DNA of 64,000 nucleotides, taken from positions 1 to 64,000 of the forward strand of contig CACAAB010000003.1 of NCBI GenBank assembly GCA_902530325.1. The letters run 5' to 3'. The DNA is from an uncultured SAR116 cluster alpha proteobacterium (GTDB lineage Bacteria; Pseudomonadota; Alphaproteobacteria; Puniceispirillales; Marisalimonadaceae). Shown here piece by piece: positions 15,717 to 22,919 of this stretch. Under the pieces are notes generated by a model. That model saw only the letters and a list, made by a program, of their open reading frames with translations. It was not told the origin of the DNA and did not search any database. The position numbers were made by a program, and so were the translations under genes. Each line of letters begins with the position of its first letter. The stretch's first letter is position 1.

Positions 15717-16769
15717 ATGTCAGATAGAGAAAAATTTTTAGAAAAAAAAATATCTTACTTAGAACCTGAAGAAACAGAACTAGAAGGTAGAGGTGAGGAA
15801 TTAGAAATAAATGCTCCAGTTACTGGTGCAGTTACAATTCCTGAGGCTGTTGTTGCAGGATTTGGTGACGGGACAGTAAGATTTTTTAGATCAGGTGAAA
15901 CACCAAAAACAATTGACGCACATAATGGCGTAGTTCTGTGTATAGCCACAAATGGTAGTGAGGTATTTACTGGTGGTGATGATGGTAGATTTTTACAAAT
16001 ATCTCCTGATGGAACAATAAAGGAAATCGCTAGTTTTGGAACTCGATGGGTTGACACTGTAGCAGCAACAAAAGATAGTGTGGTTTGTTCATCAGGTAAA
16101 AATGCTTATTTGTGGTCTAGTGGTAATACAAAAGAAAAAATTTTAGAGCATACAAGCACTATAGGAGGTATGGCATTTGATAGAAATGGAAAACGTTTGG
16201 CAGTTGCCAGCTATGGAGGGGTTACTCTTTGGGAGCAAGGTAACAGACGATGGAAATCTTCACGGCTTGTATGGAAAGGATCTCACAGCAAAGTAAGTTT
16301 TAGCCCTGATGGAAAATATATCGTGACTACAATGCAAGAAAGTGAACTTCATGGATGGCGTATACGAGATAAAGTAGATTTAGCTATGAGAGGGTATCCA
16401 GCAAAGATAAAAAGTTTTGCATGGGTAGGTGACATTCCTCACCTTGCTACTGCTGGTGACCATCAAGCAATTTGTTGGCCGTTTGATGGTAAAGACGGAC
16501 CACTTGGTAGAGAACCAGTTTGTGTTGCTGATTGTGGTAAAAAAATCTCAACTTTTATAGAACCCTTAACAGGCGAAAAGGCTATTTTTGTGGGCTTTAA
16601 TGATGGTACAGTTTTATTATCAGAGGTAGATGATAGAAAAAATCCATTTGTTGTTAGAAATCCTAAAGGTTATGAAATATCTGCAATATCACTTTCATCA
16701 GATCGTTCTTATATTTTGATAGGCGACTTAGGTGGCAATATATTGTGGTCTCCATTATGGGCAAATTAA
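15717..16769 (+). CDS. WD40-repeat beta-propeller protein
   Basis: Cytoplasmic protein of 350 residues built of WD40-type repeats: successive units such as VVAGFGDGTVRFF, VFTGGDDGRFLQI, KRLAVASYGGVTLW, HLATAGDHQAICW, AIFVGFNDGTVLLSE and YILIGDLGGNILW suggest a seven-bladed propeller. There is no signal peptide, so it is a scaffold or interaction protein inside the cell. It follows the second COG0523 GTPase by 32 bp and is followed by a small Cys-containing gene after 4 bp. A partner role for the GTPase is inferred from gene order; no enzymatic motif is visible. Confidence 0.8.
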   Translation: MSDREKFLEKKISYLEPEETELEGRGEELEINAPVTGAVTIPEAVVAGFGDGTVRFFRSGETPKTIDAHNGVVLCIATNGSEVFTGGDDGRFLQISPDGTIKEIASFGTRWVDTVAATKDSVVCSSGKNAYLWSSGNTKEKILEHTSTIGGMAFDRNGKRLAVASYGGVTLWEQGNRRWKSSRLVWKGSHSKVSFSPDGKYIVTTMQESELHGWRIRDKVDLAMRGYPAKIKSFAWVGDIPHLATAGDHQAICWPFDGKDGPLGREPVCVADCGKKISTFIEPLTGEKAIFVGFNDGTVLLSEVDDRKNPFVVRNPKGYEISAISLSSDRSYILIGDLGGNILWSPLWAN

Positions 16770-16773
16770 AAAA

Positions 16774-17031
16774 ATGAATGACATGTTTAATCAAAAAAAA
16801 GCAAAACCTGAAAATATTAGATATTTAAAAGATATAATCTCTAAAAAATTAAACTTACCTGAAACCACAATATTAAGTATTGCTGAACTTAGCTGTCACG
16901 AGCCTGGTTGTCCTCCAAAAGAGACAGTAATTACCACTAATGCAAATGATGGAACAAGTAAAACTTGGAAAATTGAAAAACCAATAGATCAGATTGATAA
17001 TTTTGATGTTGAAAATTTATTGGAGAGTTGA
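16774..17031 (+). CDS. Small conserved-looking Cys-containing protein
   Basis: Protein of 85 residues from the ATG at 16774. Its central block AELSCHEPGCPPKETVI has a C-x4-C arrangement with a histidine between, which could bind metal. The N-terminal KDIISKKLNLPETTIL and C-terminal acidic region look soluble. I do not know the family by name. It is the last gene of the zur operon, four bases after the WD40 gene, so a link to zinc handling, for instance as a small metal acceptor, is inferred only from position. An alternative longer start within the WD40 gene is less likely. Confidence 0.68.
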   Translation: MNDMFNQKKAKPENIRYLKDIISKKLNLPETTILSIAELSCHEPGCPPKETVITTNANDGTSKTWKIEKPIDQIDNFDVENLLES

Positions 17032-17183
17032 TTTTAACATGAGAAGAGAAAATTATTTTTAATAAATTTAATTAATGAAACTGCGTTACATATACCTAAT
17101 ATTAATATTCGTTAAACTAAATATGTGAATAATATAGATAAAAACCCAGTTACTCTTTTCAGTATTTTAGATTTCAAACTGAG

Positions 17184-17230
17184 GTTGCTGCACCCTTTTA
17201 CTAATCAACAATGGTCAATGGTCCATGGTT
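17184..17230. repeat. Island repeat A, copy 3 (partial)
   Basis: About 47 bp matching the two outer parts of repeat A but lacking the central palindrome found in the other copies. It lies in the 279-bp gap between the zinc module and the phage-like gene, otherwise without visible features apart from the promoter of the next gene. Confidence 0.6.
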
Positions 17231-17310
17231 TTATTTTAAGTAATGTAAATATATTAAACTAAGTTTACCATATCTTTTAAGCTTACATTAATTTTGTTAT
17301 AATAAAACCC

Positions 17311-17688
17311 ATGTTAGGTGGTTTTAAAAAGACAACAAAAAGAAACCTTTTAAAAGGCATACCCTGGCGTTTTGGCCCTAACTGGCCAGGCAAAAGGTGT
17401 GAAGCAAAAACTAGAAAAGGCAAACCATGTCAACGCCCCGCTAAACTACCAGTCGGTCGGTGCAGGCTTCATGGAGGTGCAAGCACAGGTCCAAGGACCA
17501 AGGAAGGTTTAAAAAAATTAGCAGATTCAAAAACTATTCATGGACGCTTTACAAAGATTGAAAGAGAAAAAGCTAAAGCTAGAGCAGAGCAAGGAAGAAT
17601 AATTCGAAGTGAACTAAAAGAACTTGAAGCTTGGTTCATTGACCATGGATATTTGAAAAAAGACTGGCGTAAAGATTGGGCATATTAA
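17311..17688 (+). CDS. Phage-type HGGxSTGP-motif protein
   Basis: Basic protein of 125 residues. It has the motif HGGASTGPRT (54-63) preceded by cysteines C30, C40 and C51, giving C-x9-C-x10-C-x2-H, a possible zinc finger. Proteins with HGGxSTGP are common in phages and integrated elements, often near replication or packaging genes, but their role is not established. The C-terminal half is a charged helix (EREKAKARAEQ...). It is convergent with the primase gene and belongs to the mobile backbone, not the zinc cargo. Confidence 0.72.
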   Translation: MLGGFKKTTKRNLLKGIPWRFGPNWPGKRCEAKTRKGKPCQRPAKLPVGRCRLHGGASTGPRTKEGLKKLADSKTIHGRFTKIEREKAKARAEQGRIIRSELKELEAWFIDHGYLKKDWRKDWAY

Positions 17689-17698
17689 AATGCAATAG

Positions 17699-17790
17699 AG
17701 GTGTAGAGGTGTAGATTATTTTCCTTAAAAATTTGTTCAATGTTAGTTTTAAAAAAAAGTTTTTAAGATTATATCTGCACCCCTACACCA
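17699..17790. terminator. Long inverted repeat between convergent genes
   Basis: The 17-base arms 17699-17715 and 17774-17790 match as an inverted repeat at 14 positions, and inside them CTTAAAAA and TTTTTAAG also pair. The structure lies between the ends of the HGGxSTGP gene and the primase gene and overlaps the primase 3' end by a few bases. A bidirectional terminator is the simplest reading; the loop is long, so confidence is low. Confidence 0.4.
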
Positions 17791-20050
17791 ACTGCTTGTA
17801 TCTGATATAGTTAGAATGTTTGTCCCTACCCATTTCAAGCTCTACATCATCCCTAACTAATTGCCTAATCCTTTGTGCAAATCGATTTCTACTTGGGACA
17901 TATTGACCATCTCCTATTTCTTCCATGTGTGTTTTAAATTTTGAATATACATCAGTAATTCCTACTTTTTTATTTTTACGAGCATCTAACAATTCATGAA
18001 GATAATTTTCCTTAAACCAATATAATATTGAGTCTGAATCTTCAAACCATTGAGTTGTAGACTGTTCAACTACACTTGGGATGATGAAGCCATCATTTTC
18101 AATAACATCCAATGCCCCTTTTATAGCGAACTTAAACAATTGATCTTTTTCATATAAAACTATTTTTTCAGCAATTCTTGGCACTCTCTCTTTCATAGGA
18201 ATAGATCGATCGAATGGTATTACTTTTACCCTTCTATTAATTACTTCATCTACTCCTCCCTTGAAATTAGGGAGAACATTGGTTGCAAATATGTGGATCG
18301 CATTTGGTTTAAATGAACATACTGGTTTATAAACCTTTTTACCTGACACGGTATCACCAGTTACAACTGCTTTAAGTTTGTCTGATCTTATTGCATTAGC
18401 CCCAGATAATTCGTCAGATAAATTTGCCATTTTACCAACTAATTCTATTAAATACTGTTCTTTGCCTAAATCAGCTGGGGGTATAGATGAACAAGCATTT
18501 TTGGGTAGAAGAGACCGTATTAATTCTAAGATCTGTGACTTACCATTAGATGCAGAGGGGCCATATAAAACAAAACATATTGGAGTTGACAATTTTGTTG
18601 CAATCCCAGTTATACTTACCCCTAATATTTGTTGAATGAGTCTTATCAGTTGGGTTTTGATGATTTCATCTAAACTCATAAAACAACCGTTGATTAGTTT
18701 CCTGAGATAACCAGAAAGTATAAAATCTTCATCATCCCATTTGGCATCAAATACAAATCTTTGTTTATGATTTGGATCATGATGCAACAGTTTAGTTTTT
18801 TTATCGTAAGACATCTCTAAAAAACCATTCTTACAGTTCACTCCCATTGGTTGATCTTCAAAGAATCCTGGCTCAGAACACATTGACATTAATTCGTGAA
18901 GGCAGCCATCTATGAACTGTTTACTTACTTGAATCAATTTGCCAGATTTGGTTTTCTTTTGATCTAATTCGTGGACTAACTGTCTTAATTCGCTATCAGG
19001 GATAATCTTCCAACACAAACCATTATATTTCCAAAGTTCCCCCTCATCGTAGACTGGTATTGGACCTTCTAATTCAAATTGCTTTTTTAGATATTTTGCT
19101 ATTGAAGTGTGTGTATTACTCTCAATTTCAAAAATACCACCTCCTTGCCAACCATTTTGCGTTGCAAGTTTAAATATATATCTTTTGTCAATTTTTTTTG
19201 GATTGAATGAATTCCATTTTTCTTTGTTAAACTCTTTATTTTGATAATTAGGGCATGGAGAACCATCTATTTTATATTTTGACCAATCATCAAAGATTTC
19301 AAACCCATCTCCTTTAAAAGTTTTTTTAAGAGCATGGCCTATATTTACCCATGTATTATAATCTTCAGAATCTATATAGCTTAAGGCACTCCGTATTAAA
19401 GGAATATCCTTAATACCCTCTTCCCTTTTGTTTTTATTTATAGATGTCTTTATTGTTGATATTTTAACTTCTTTTTGTACAACATGGTTTTGTAATAGCG
19501 TTTCAGATTGAGTAATAATATTTTTCACTTGTTTAAGGGTTACACGTGGAAGATCCTCACTGTGCACCTCTAAGGGGCTTTCATCAATCCATTGATAAGA
19601 TTGTTTTGTTTCTGGGTGAGTTCCAAAAATTATACATTGTCTGCCACTAGCTAATACTTCTAATTGAGCCTTTCCTTTTTCAAGAGTAAAAATTTGAGTA
19701 GATCTTTTTCTAAATTCATCTCCACTTCTTCTATAAAACAATGCTCTCTTTGGAAATTTTCCAATTCTTTCTATCGTATCACCCAGTTCACGAATAATTA
19801 TGTCTCTAATACGAAGGCTTTGTTTGTCATCTAGAATATCTATATCAAATACGATTAAATCATTTAATAGAACACCCACACCTGCATGTGGGTATTCTAA
19901 GGATAGTTTCTCAATTTGGGCATAATCATTTTTGAAACTTGACCAATTTTTAATGCTTGGCCTTTTTGTTGCTGGAATGATTGGGATTGGAATATAGCCA
20001 TTTTCATGCAACTTTAAAGCTGCATTGTCGTAAGACTGTAAAGATAGCAT
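17783..20050 (-). CDS. P4/D5-type primase-helicase
   Basis: Replication protein of 755 residues. Residues 1-170 are a prim-pol (bifunctional primase/polymerase) domain with the metal-binding VFDIDI (67-72) and a later GRQCIIFGTHP. Residues 215-300 fit a PriCT-2 domain (ALSYIDSEDYNTWVNIGHALK-like). The C-terminal part is the D5/P4 SF3 helicase with Walker A GPSASNGKS (497-505), a downstream DELSG Walker B region and the FATNVLPNF sensor segment. It would let the element replicate on its own after excision. It is preceded by the AlpA-like gene with a one-base overlap. This is the hallmark of P4-like satellites and integrative plasmids. Confidence 0.9.
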   Translation of the reverse strand: MLSLQSYDNAALKLHENGYIPIPIIPATKRPSIKNWSSFKNDYAQIEKLSLEYPHAGVGVLLNDLIVFDIDILDDKQSLRIRDIIIRELGDTIERIGKFPKRALFYRRSGDEFRKRSTQIFTLEKGKAQLEVLASGRQCIIFGTHPETKQSYQWIDESPLEVHSEDLPRVTLKQVKNIITQSETLLQNHVVQKEVKISTIKTSINKNKREEGIKDIPLIRSALSYIDSEDYNTWVNIGHALKKTFKGDGFEIFDDWSKYKIDGSPCPNYQNKEFNKEKWNSFNPKKIDKRYIFKLATQNGWQGGGIFEIESNTHTSIAKYLKKQFELEGPIPVYDEGELWKYNGLCWKIIPDSELRQLVHELDQKKTKSGKLIQVSKQFIDGCLHELMSMCSEPGFFEDQPMGVNCKNGFLEMSYDKKTKLLHHDPNHKQRFVFDAKWDDEDFILSGYLRKLINGCFMSLDEIIKTQLIRLIQQILGVSITGIATKLSTPICFVLYGPSASNGKSQILELIRSLLPKNACSSIPPADLGKEQYLIELVGKMANLSDELSGANAIRSDKLKAVVTGDTVSGKKVYKPVCSFKPNAIHIFATNVLPNFKGGVDEVINRRVKVIPFDRSIPMKERVPRIAEKIVLYEKDQLFKFAIKGALDVIENDGFIIPSVVEQSTTQWFEDSDSILYWFKENYLHELLDARKNKKVGITDVYSKFKTHMEEIGDGQYVPSRNRFAQRIRQLVRDDVELEMGRDKHSNYIRYKQLV

Positions 20051-20259
20051 TATAAATCTCCATCATCACGTCTTATTTCCATTTCCATAAGCCAATCATC
20101 TATTTCAGAACACCTCCATAATCTTGTTTTAGATGAGGGTTTAATAGGTTTTGGAAAATCTTTATTCTTCATCCAATCTTTAATTGTTTCTGAAGTAACC
20201 CCAAAAAATTTAAGGATTTCTTTTCCATTTACATATGTTTTATTTTCAAATAGTGCCAT
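20050..20259 (-). CDS. AlpA-like helix-turn-helix regulator/excisionase
   Basis: Small DNA-binding protein of 69 residues with the MerR-like helix-turn-helix of AlpA/excisionase proteins: ILKFFGVTSETIKDWMKNKDFPKPIKPSSKTRLWRCSEID, shown here in its parts as a turn (GVTSETI), wing (FPKPIK) and W-x-x-SEIDDW. In P4-like elements AlpA raises integrase expression or helps excision. It ends one base into the primase start, so the two are translated together; AGGAGG lies about eight bases before its ATG. It is the gene closest to the right attachment site. Confidence 0.82.
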   Translation of the reverse strand: MALFENKTYVNGKEILKFFGVTSETIKDWMKNKDFPKPIKPSSKTRLWRCSEIDDWLMEMEIRRDDGDL

Positions 20260-20597
20260 CGTGGCCTCCTTTTAATTAGATTAAAAAAAACAGGCATCGA
20301 TTTTTAAGATGAGATTCAACTTCTACGATGTTAACTGAAGTTGTTGCATACTGATTACGCTAGTATGGCAGCCAGGTGCCCTCACCGAGCATATATAGTA
20401 TATCAGGTCCAGAATCGCTCGAAAAGGCCCTATTTAGATTTTTTTTAATTTTTTTTTAAGTTATTGGATTTACTAAAAAGGAGATAAAAATTAATTAAAA
20501 CCGGTCACATCTCCGTCACAATTGCTTTGACTTTTATAAAAAATCCTGAGATTCTATAATTATAACAAGTGAGGTGTGGCTTATTATACATAGTCTT
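20260..20597. other. Right-end non-coding region of the island
   Basis: 338 bp without a visible gene. It holds the AlpA/primase promoter region, a GC-containing segment around 20370-20440 with a small hairpin (GGTG-CCCT-CACC, near 20373), and the second copy of the 16-bp end-proximal repeat at 20506-20521. It is a candidate for replication origin and integrase arm sites because it lies between the replication genes and the attachment site. Confidence 0.45.
20506..20521. repeat. 16-bp end-proximal direct repeat, right copy
   Basis: Identical to 4699-4714 (CACATCTCCGTCACAA), 76 bp inside the right attachment repeat and in the same orientation as the left copy. Here it lacks the partner arm that makes the hairpin at the integrase end. 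Confidence 0.5.
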
Positions 20598-20657
20598 ATT
20601 GGTAGCGGAGGAGGGACTTGAACCCCCGACACCCGGATTATGATTCCGGTGCTCTAA
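20598..20657. repeat. Right attachment repeat within tRNA-Met
   Basis: Sixty bases identical to 4587-4646, covering the 3' 58 nt of the tRNA gene plus two downstream bases. Here the sequence continues into the D arm and acceptor 5' strand, so this side carries the intact tRNA, whose 3' part is supplied by the element. Confidence 0.92.
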
Positions 20658-20676
20658 CCAGCTGAGCTACTCCGCC
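20600..20676 (-). tRNA. tRNA-Met (anticodon CAT)
   Basis: 77-nt tRNA on the minus strand with CCA encoded. It folds as acceptor GGCGGAG/CTCCGCT, D arm GCTC/GAGC, anticodon stem CCGGA/TCCGG around loop ATCATAA, and T stem GGGGG/CCCTC with TTCAAGT. The anticodon is CAT. Elongator tRNA-Met is my call by similarity to other alphaproteobacterial tRNA-Met; the lysidine-type tRNA-Ile2 has the same anticodon and cannot be ruled out by eye. It lacks the initiator C1-A72 type mismatch. It is the integration target of the 16-kb island. Confidence 0.92.
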
Positions 20677-20741
20677 AATAGTTAGATAGTTACTAAATAT
20701 AAATTATTTTCTAGTCAAGCAATTACATTCTTAAATGAAAA

Positions 20742-21392
20742 TTATAGTGAAATAATGATATCTCTTAAATTATCTTTAAGATTTAATTTAAAGTTTGAAG
20801 AGTTTTTTTTAAATGTTGATAGGACTGATACATGCTCAATTTCTCCAAAAGAATCAAAAAAAGCATTAAAATGTTTTTGTGTTTCAGAGAGCTCAATTTC
20901 AAAGCTAATCAGCTCAAATTGATTTTTTTTCATTTGATTTATAGGTTTTTCACTTTTCCAGGAAATTAAACTTGGTATGATTCCTGTTTTTACAATTTCA
21001 CTATCTAAAAATTTGTTTTTGTAAGTTGGCATTGCAAACTGCCATCTATAATTAGCACGAGAAGCTTCAAAAAATGGATCATAATATTTAGATATTTTTA
21101 TATCTTTTTTTTCAATAACATAACCAATGATTTGTGGTGATTTTTTTAATTTACATTGTAAATTTGAGTTATCTAGATTAAACCATTTTCTATTTTTTAA
21201 ATTTCTTATTTTGGGATCAATAGCAACTACTTCTAAATAAATCTTGTCACTTATCCTTATAACCCTGTTATGTGTTCCCATGTCTTTGTGATAGCCAATA
21301 TCACTTAGTTTAGCTTGAAGTATATTTTCAACAAATTCTGTTCCTTCTTCTAAAGTAAAAGCTCCAAATACAATGTGATCTAATTTATGCAT
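20742..21392 (-). CDS. Glyoxalase-like (VOC superfamily) protein
   Basis: Protein of 216 residues beginning MHKLDHIVFGAFTLEEG, the typical first strand and metal histidine of a Glyoxalase-like domain (PF13468 type), then GTHNRVIRIS and YLEVVAID with a conserved glutamate. The second half, with ISWKSEKPINQ, fits the repeat half of the fold. It is probably a metal-dependent dioxygenase or isomerase of unknown substrate. It overlaps the mnmA stop by 8 bp and is the last gene of the cysE-nifS-fdx-mnmA cluster, ending 65 bp from tRNA-Met. Confidence 0.7.
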   Translation of the reverse strand: MHKLDHIVFGAFTLEEGTEFVENILQAKLSDIGYHKDMGTHNRVIRISDKIYLEVVAIDPKIRNLKNRKWFNLDNSNLQCKLKKSPQIIGYVIEKKDIKISKYYDPFFEASRANYRWQFAMPTYKNKFLDSEIVKTGIIPSLISWKSEKPINQMKKNQFELISFEIELSETQKHFNAFFDSFGEIEHVSVLSTFKKNSSNFKLNLKDNLRDIIISL

Positions 21393-22575
21393 TGTAATGA
21401 TTAATATCAGCCAACTTGTTAGGAGCTTCTGTTATCCACCCACCACCTAATACATGAGAACTTTCTTTAATATTATAAAAAACAGCTGCTTGACCAGCAG
21501 AGACGCCAAATTGAGGTTGATCAAAGGATAAATAAGCATTGCTAATATTATAATTAACTTTAATTGTTCCAGTTACTGGTTGTGATGAATTTCTTAATTT
21601 GACTAAAACTCTAAAATCAGAATGATCTTTTAGATCAATTATCCAGTTACAGTCAGATATTTTAATTTTATTACACGATAATAATTCTTTGGGACCAACT
21701 ATCACATTATTTTTTTCTGTATCAAGGGCAATTACATATAAAACACTATTATTATCATCTACCCCTTTTCTACCACCAATTCCAATGCCTTTTCTTTGAC
21801 CAATTGTGAAGTCAATTATCCCATTATGCATTCCTATAATATTTCCATTTACATCAATTATATTACCTCTATCAATGCTTCCTGGTCTCAATTTTCTTAC
21901 TATATCTGCATATTTCCCCTCGGGAACAAAACAAATATCTTGGCTATCAGGCTTATCTGCTACGTTAAGGTCATAACGTTTAGCAACAGACCTAGTTTCA
22001 TCTTTTGTTAACGAACCTAAAGGAAATCTTACAAATTCTAGTTGTTTTTTAGTTGTAGCAAACAAAAAATAAGATTGGTCTTTAAGCCTATCTATTCCAG
22101 TAAATAAACTTATCGTCCCAGATCTTTTTTTTCTTCTAATATAATGTCCTGTAGCCATTGCACTTGCACCCAAATTTTTTGCTCTATCAAACATATCTGT
22201 AAATTTGACTGTCTGATTACATCTTACACAAGGAATTGGTGTTTCACCTCTTAGGTAAGAATCTGCAAAATCATTCATTACTTGATCCTTAAAAATACTT
22301 TCATAATTCAAGACATAATGAGGAATTCCAAGCTTACTTGAAACTAATCTAGCATCATTAATATCAGAACCTGCGCAACATGCCCCTTTTTTTTGAAGAG
22401 CTTTACCATAATCGTATAGCTGCATGGTTAAACCAACAACATCAAAACCTGCTTCAACAAGCAAAGCAGCAGTCACAGAAGAATCTACACCACCTGACAT
22501 TGCTACAACAACACGATGATCAGATGGATGCCCCTCTAAATCCATTTCTTGTATTACTTGGTTAATATTTATCAT
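21385..22575 (-). CDS. mnmA: tRNA 2-thiouridylase
   Basis: tRNA-specific 2-thiouridylase, 396 residues. It activates U34 of Glu, Gln and Lys tRNAs with ATP and puts sulfur at position 2. The PP-loop SGGVDSS is at 27-33, the catalytic cysteines are C119 (CVRCNQTVKF) and C215 (DSQDICFVP), and GRRGVD-type and GQAAVFY segments close the RNA-binding domain. It lies just after the ferredoxin gene and a cysteine desulfurase gene, which can supply electrons and sulfur; this suggests a direct sulfur route from CysE-made O-acetylserine to tRNA thiolation. The N terminus is 20 residues longer than E. coli MnmA. Confidence 0.95.
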   Translation of the reverse strand: MININQVIQEMDLEGHPSDHRVVVAMSGGVDSSVTAALLVEAGFDVVGLTMQLYDYGKALQKKGACCAGSDINDARLVSSKLGIPHYVLNYESIFKDQVMNDFADSYLRGETPIPCVRCNQTVKFTDMFDRAKNLGASAMATGHYIRRKKRSGTISLFTGIDRLKDQSYFLFATTKKQLEFVRFPLGSLTKDETRSVAKRYDLNVADKPDSQDICFVPEGKYADIVRKLRPGSIDRGNIIDVNGNIIGMHNGIIDFTIGQRKGIGIGGRKGVDDNNSVLYVIALDTEKNNVIVGPKELLSCNKIKISDCNWIIDLKDHSDFRVLVKLRNSSQPVTGTIKVNYNISNAYLSFDQPQFGVSAGQAAVFYNIKESSHVLGGGWITEAPNKLADINHYNA

Positions 22576-22580
22576 TAACC

Positions 22581-22904
22581 TTACTCTTTAGGTATTGAAA
22601 CTCTAAGACCATCAAGTTTATCAGTTACTTCAATTTGACAACCTAATCGAGAAGTTGGTTGTAATCCATCAGCTAAATCTAACATATCTTCCTCATCTGG
22701 ATTCGGGTCTCCAACAACTGAAAACCATTCCTTATCTACTATAACATGACAAGTACAACATGAGATTGATCCACCACAAGTCCCTTCAATTCCTAAATCA
22801 TTATCTCTAGCTACTTCCATTAAAGACAATCCATTTTCTGCTTCTACCGATTTTTCATTGCCATCTGAATTAACAAATACTAGTTTTGGCACATTAAACT
22901 CCAT
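22581..22904 (-). CDS. fdx: [2Fe-2S] ferredoxin, adrenodoxin type
   Basis: Ferredoxin of 107 residues. The cluster ligands are C43, C49 and C52 (C-x5-C-x2-C within GTCGGSISCCTC) and C89 (RLGCQ), the pattern of the vertebrate-type or Isc ferredoxins. An extra cysteine is at 50. It carries electrons for Fe-S assembly or other oxidoreductases. It is in the minus-strand cluster between the cysteine desulfurase (15 bp upstream) and mnmA (5 bp downstream), so its likely partner here is the desulfurase. Confidence 0.92.
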   Translation of the reverse strand: MEFNVPKLVFVNSDGNEKSVEAENGLSLMEVARDNDLGIEGTCGGSISCCTCHVIVDKEWFSVVGDPNPDEEDMLDLADGLQPTSRLGCQIEVTDKLDGLRVSIPKE

Positions 22905-22919
22905 AATATTATTTTTATC

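Larger units (their letters stand above)
4587..20657. mobile_element. 16-kb tRNA-Met-integrated genomic island (satellite-like)
   Basis: Segment bounded by two identical 60-bp direct repeats (4587-4646 and 20598-20657) that correspond to the 3' part of the tRNA-Met gene. The intact tRNA is at the right end; the left copy is only the displaced 3' fragment. This is the layout expected after tyrosine-recombinase integration into a tRNA gene. Inside are a frameshifted tyrosine integrase next to the left repeat, an AlpA-like regulator and a primase-helicase next to the right repeat, an HGGxSTGP phage-like protein, and about 12 kb of cargo. No capsid, portal, terminase or conjugation genes are visible, so it looks like a phage satellite or plasmid-like element dependent on a helper. 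Confidence 0.88.
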
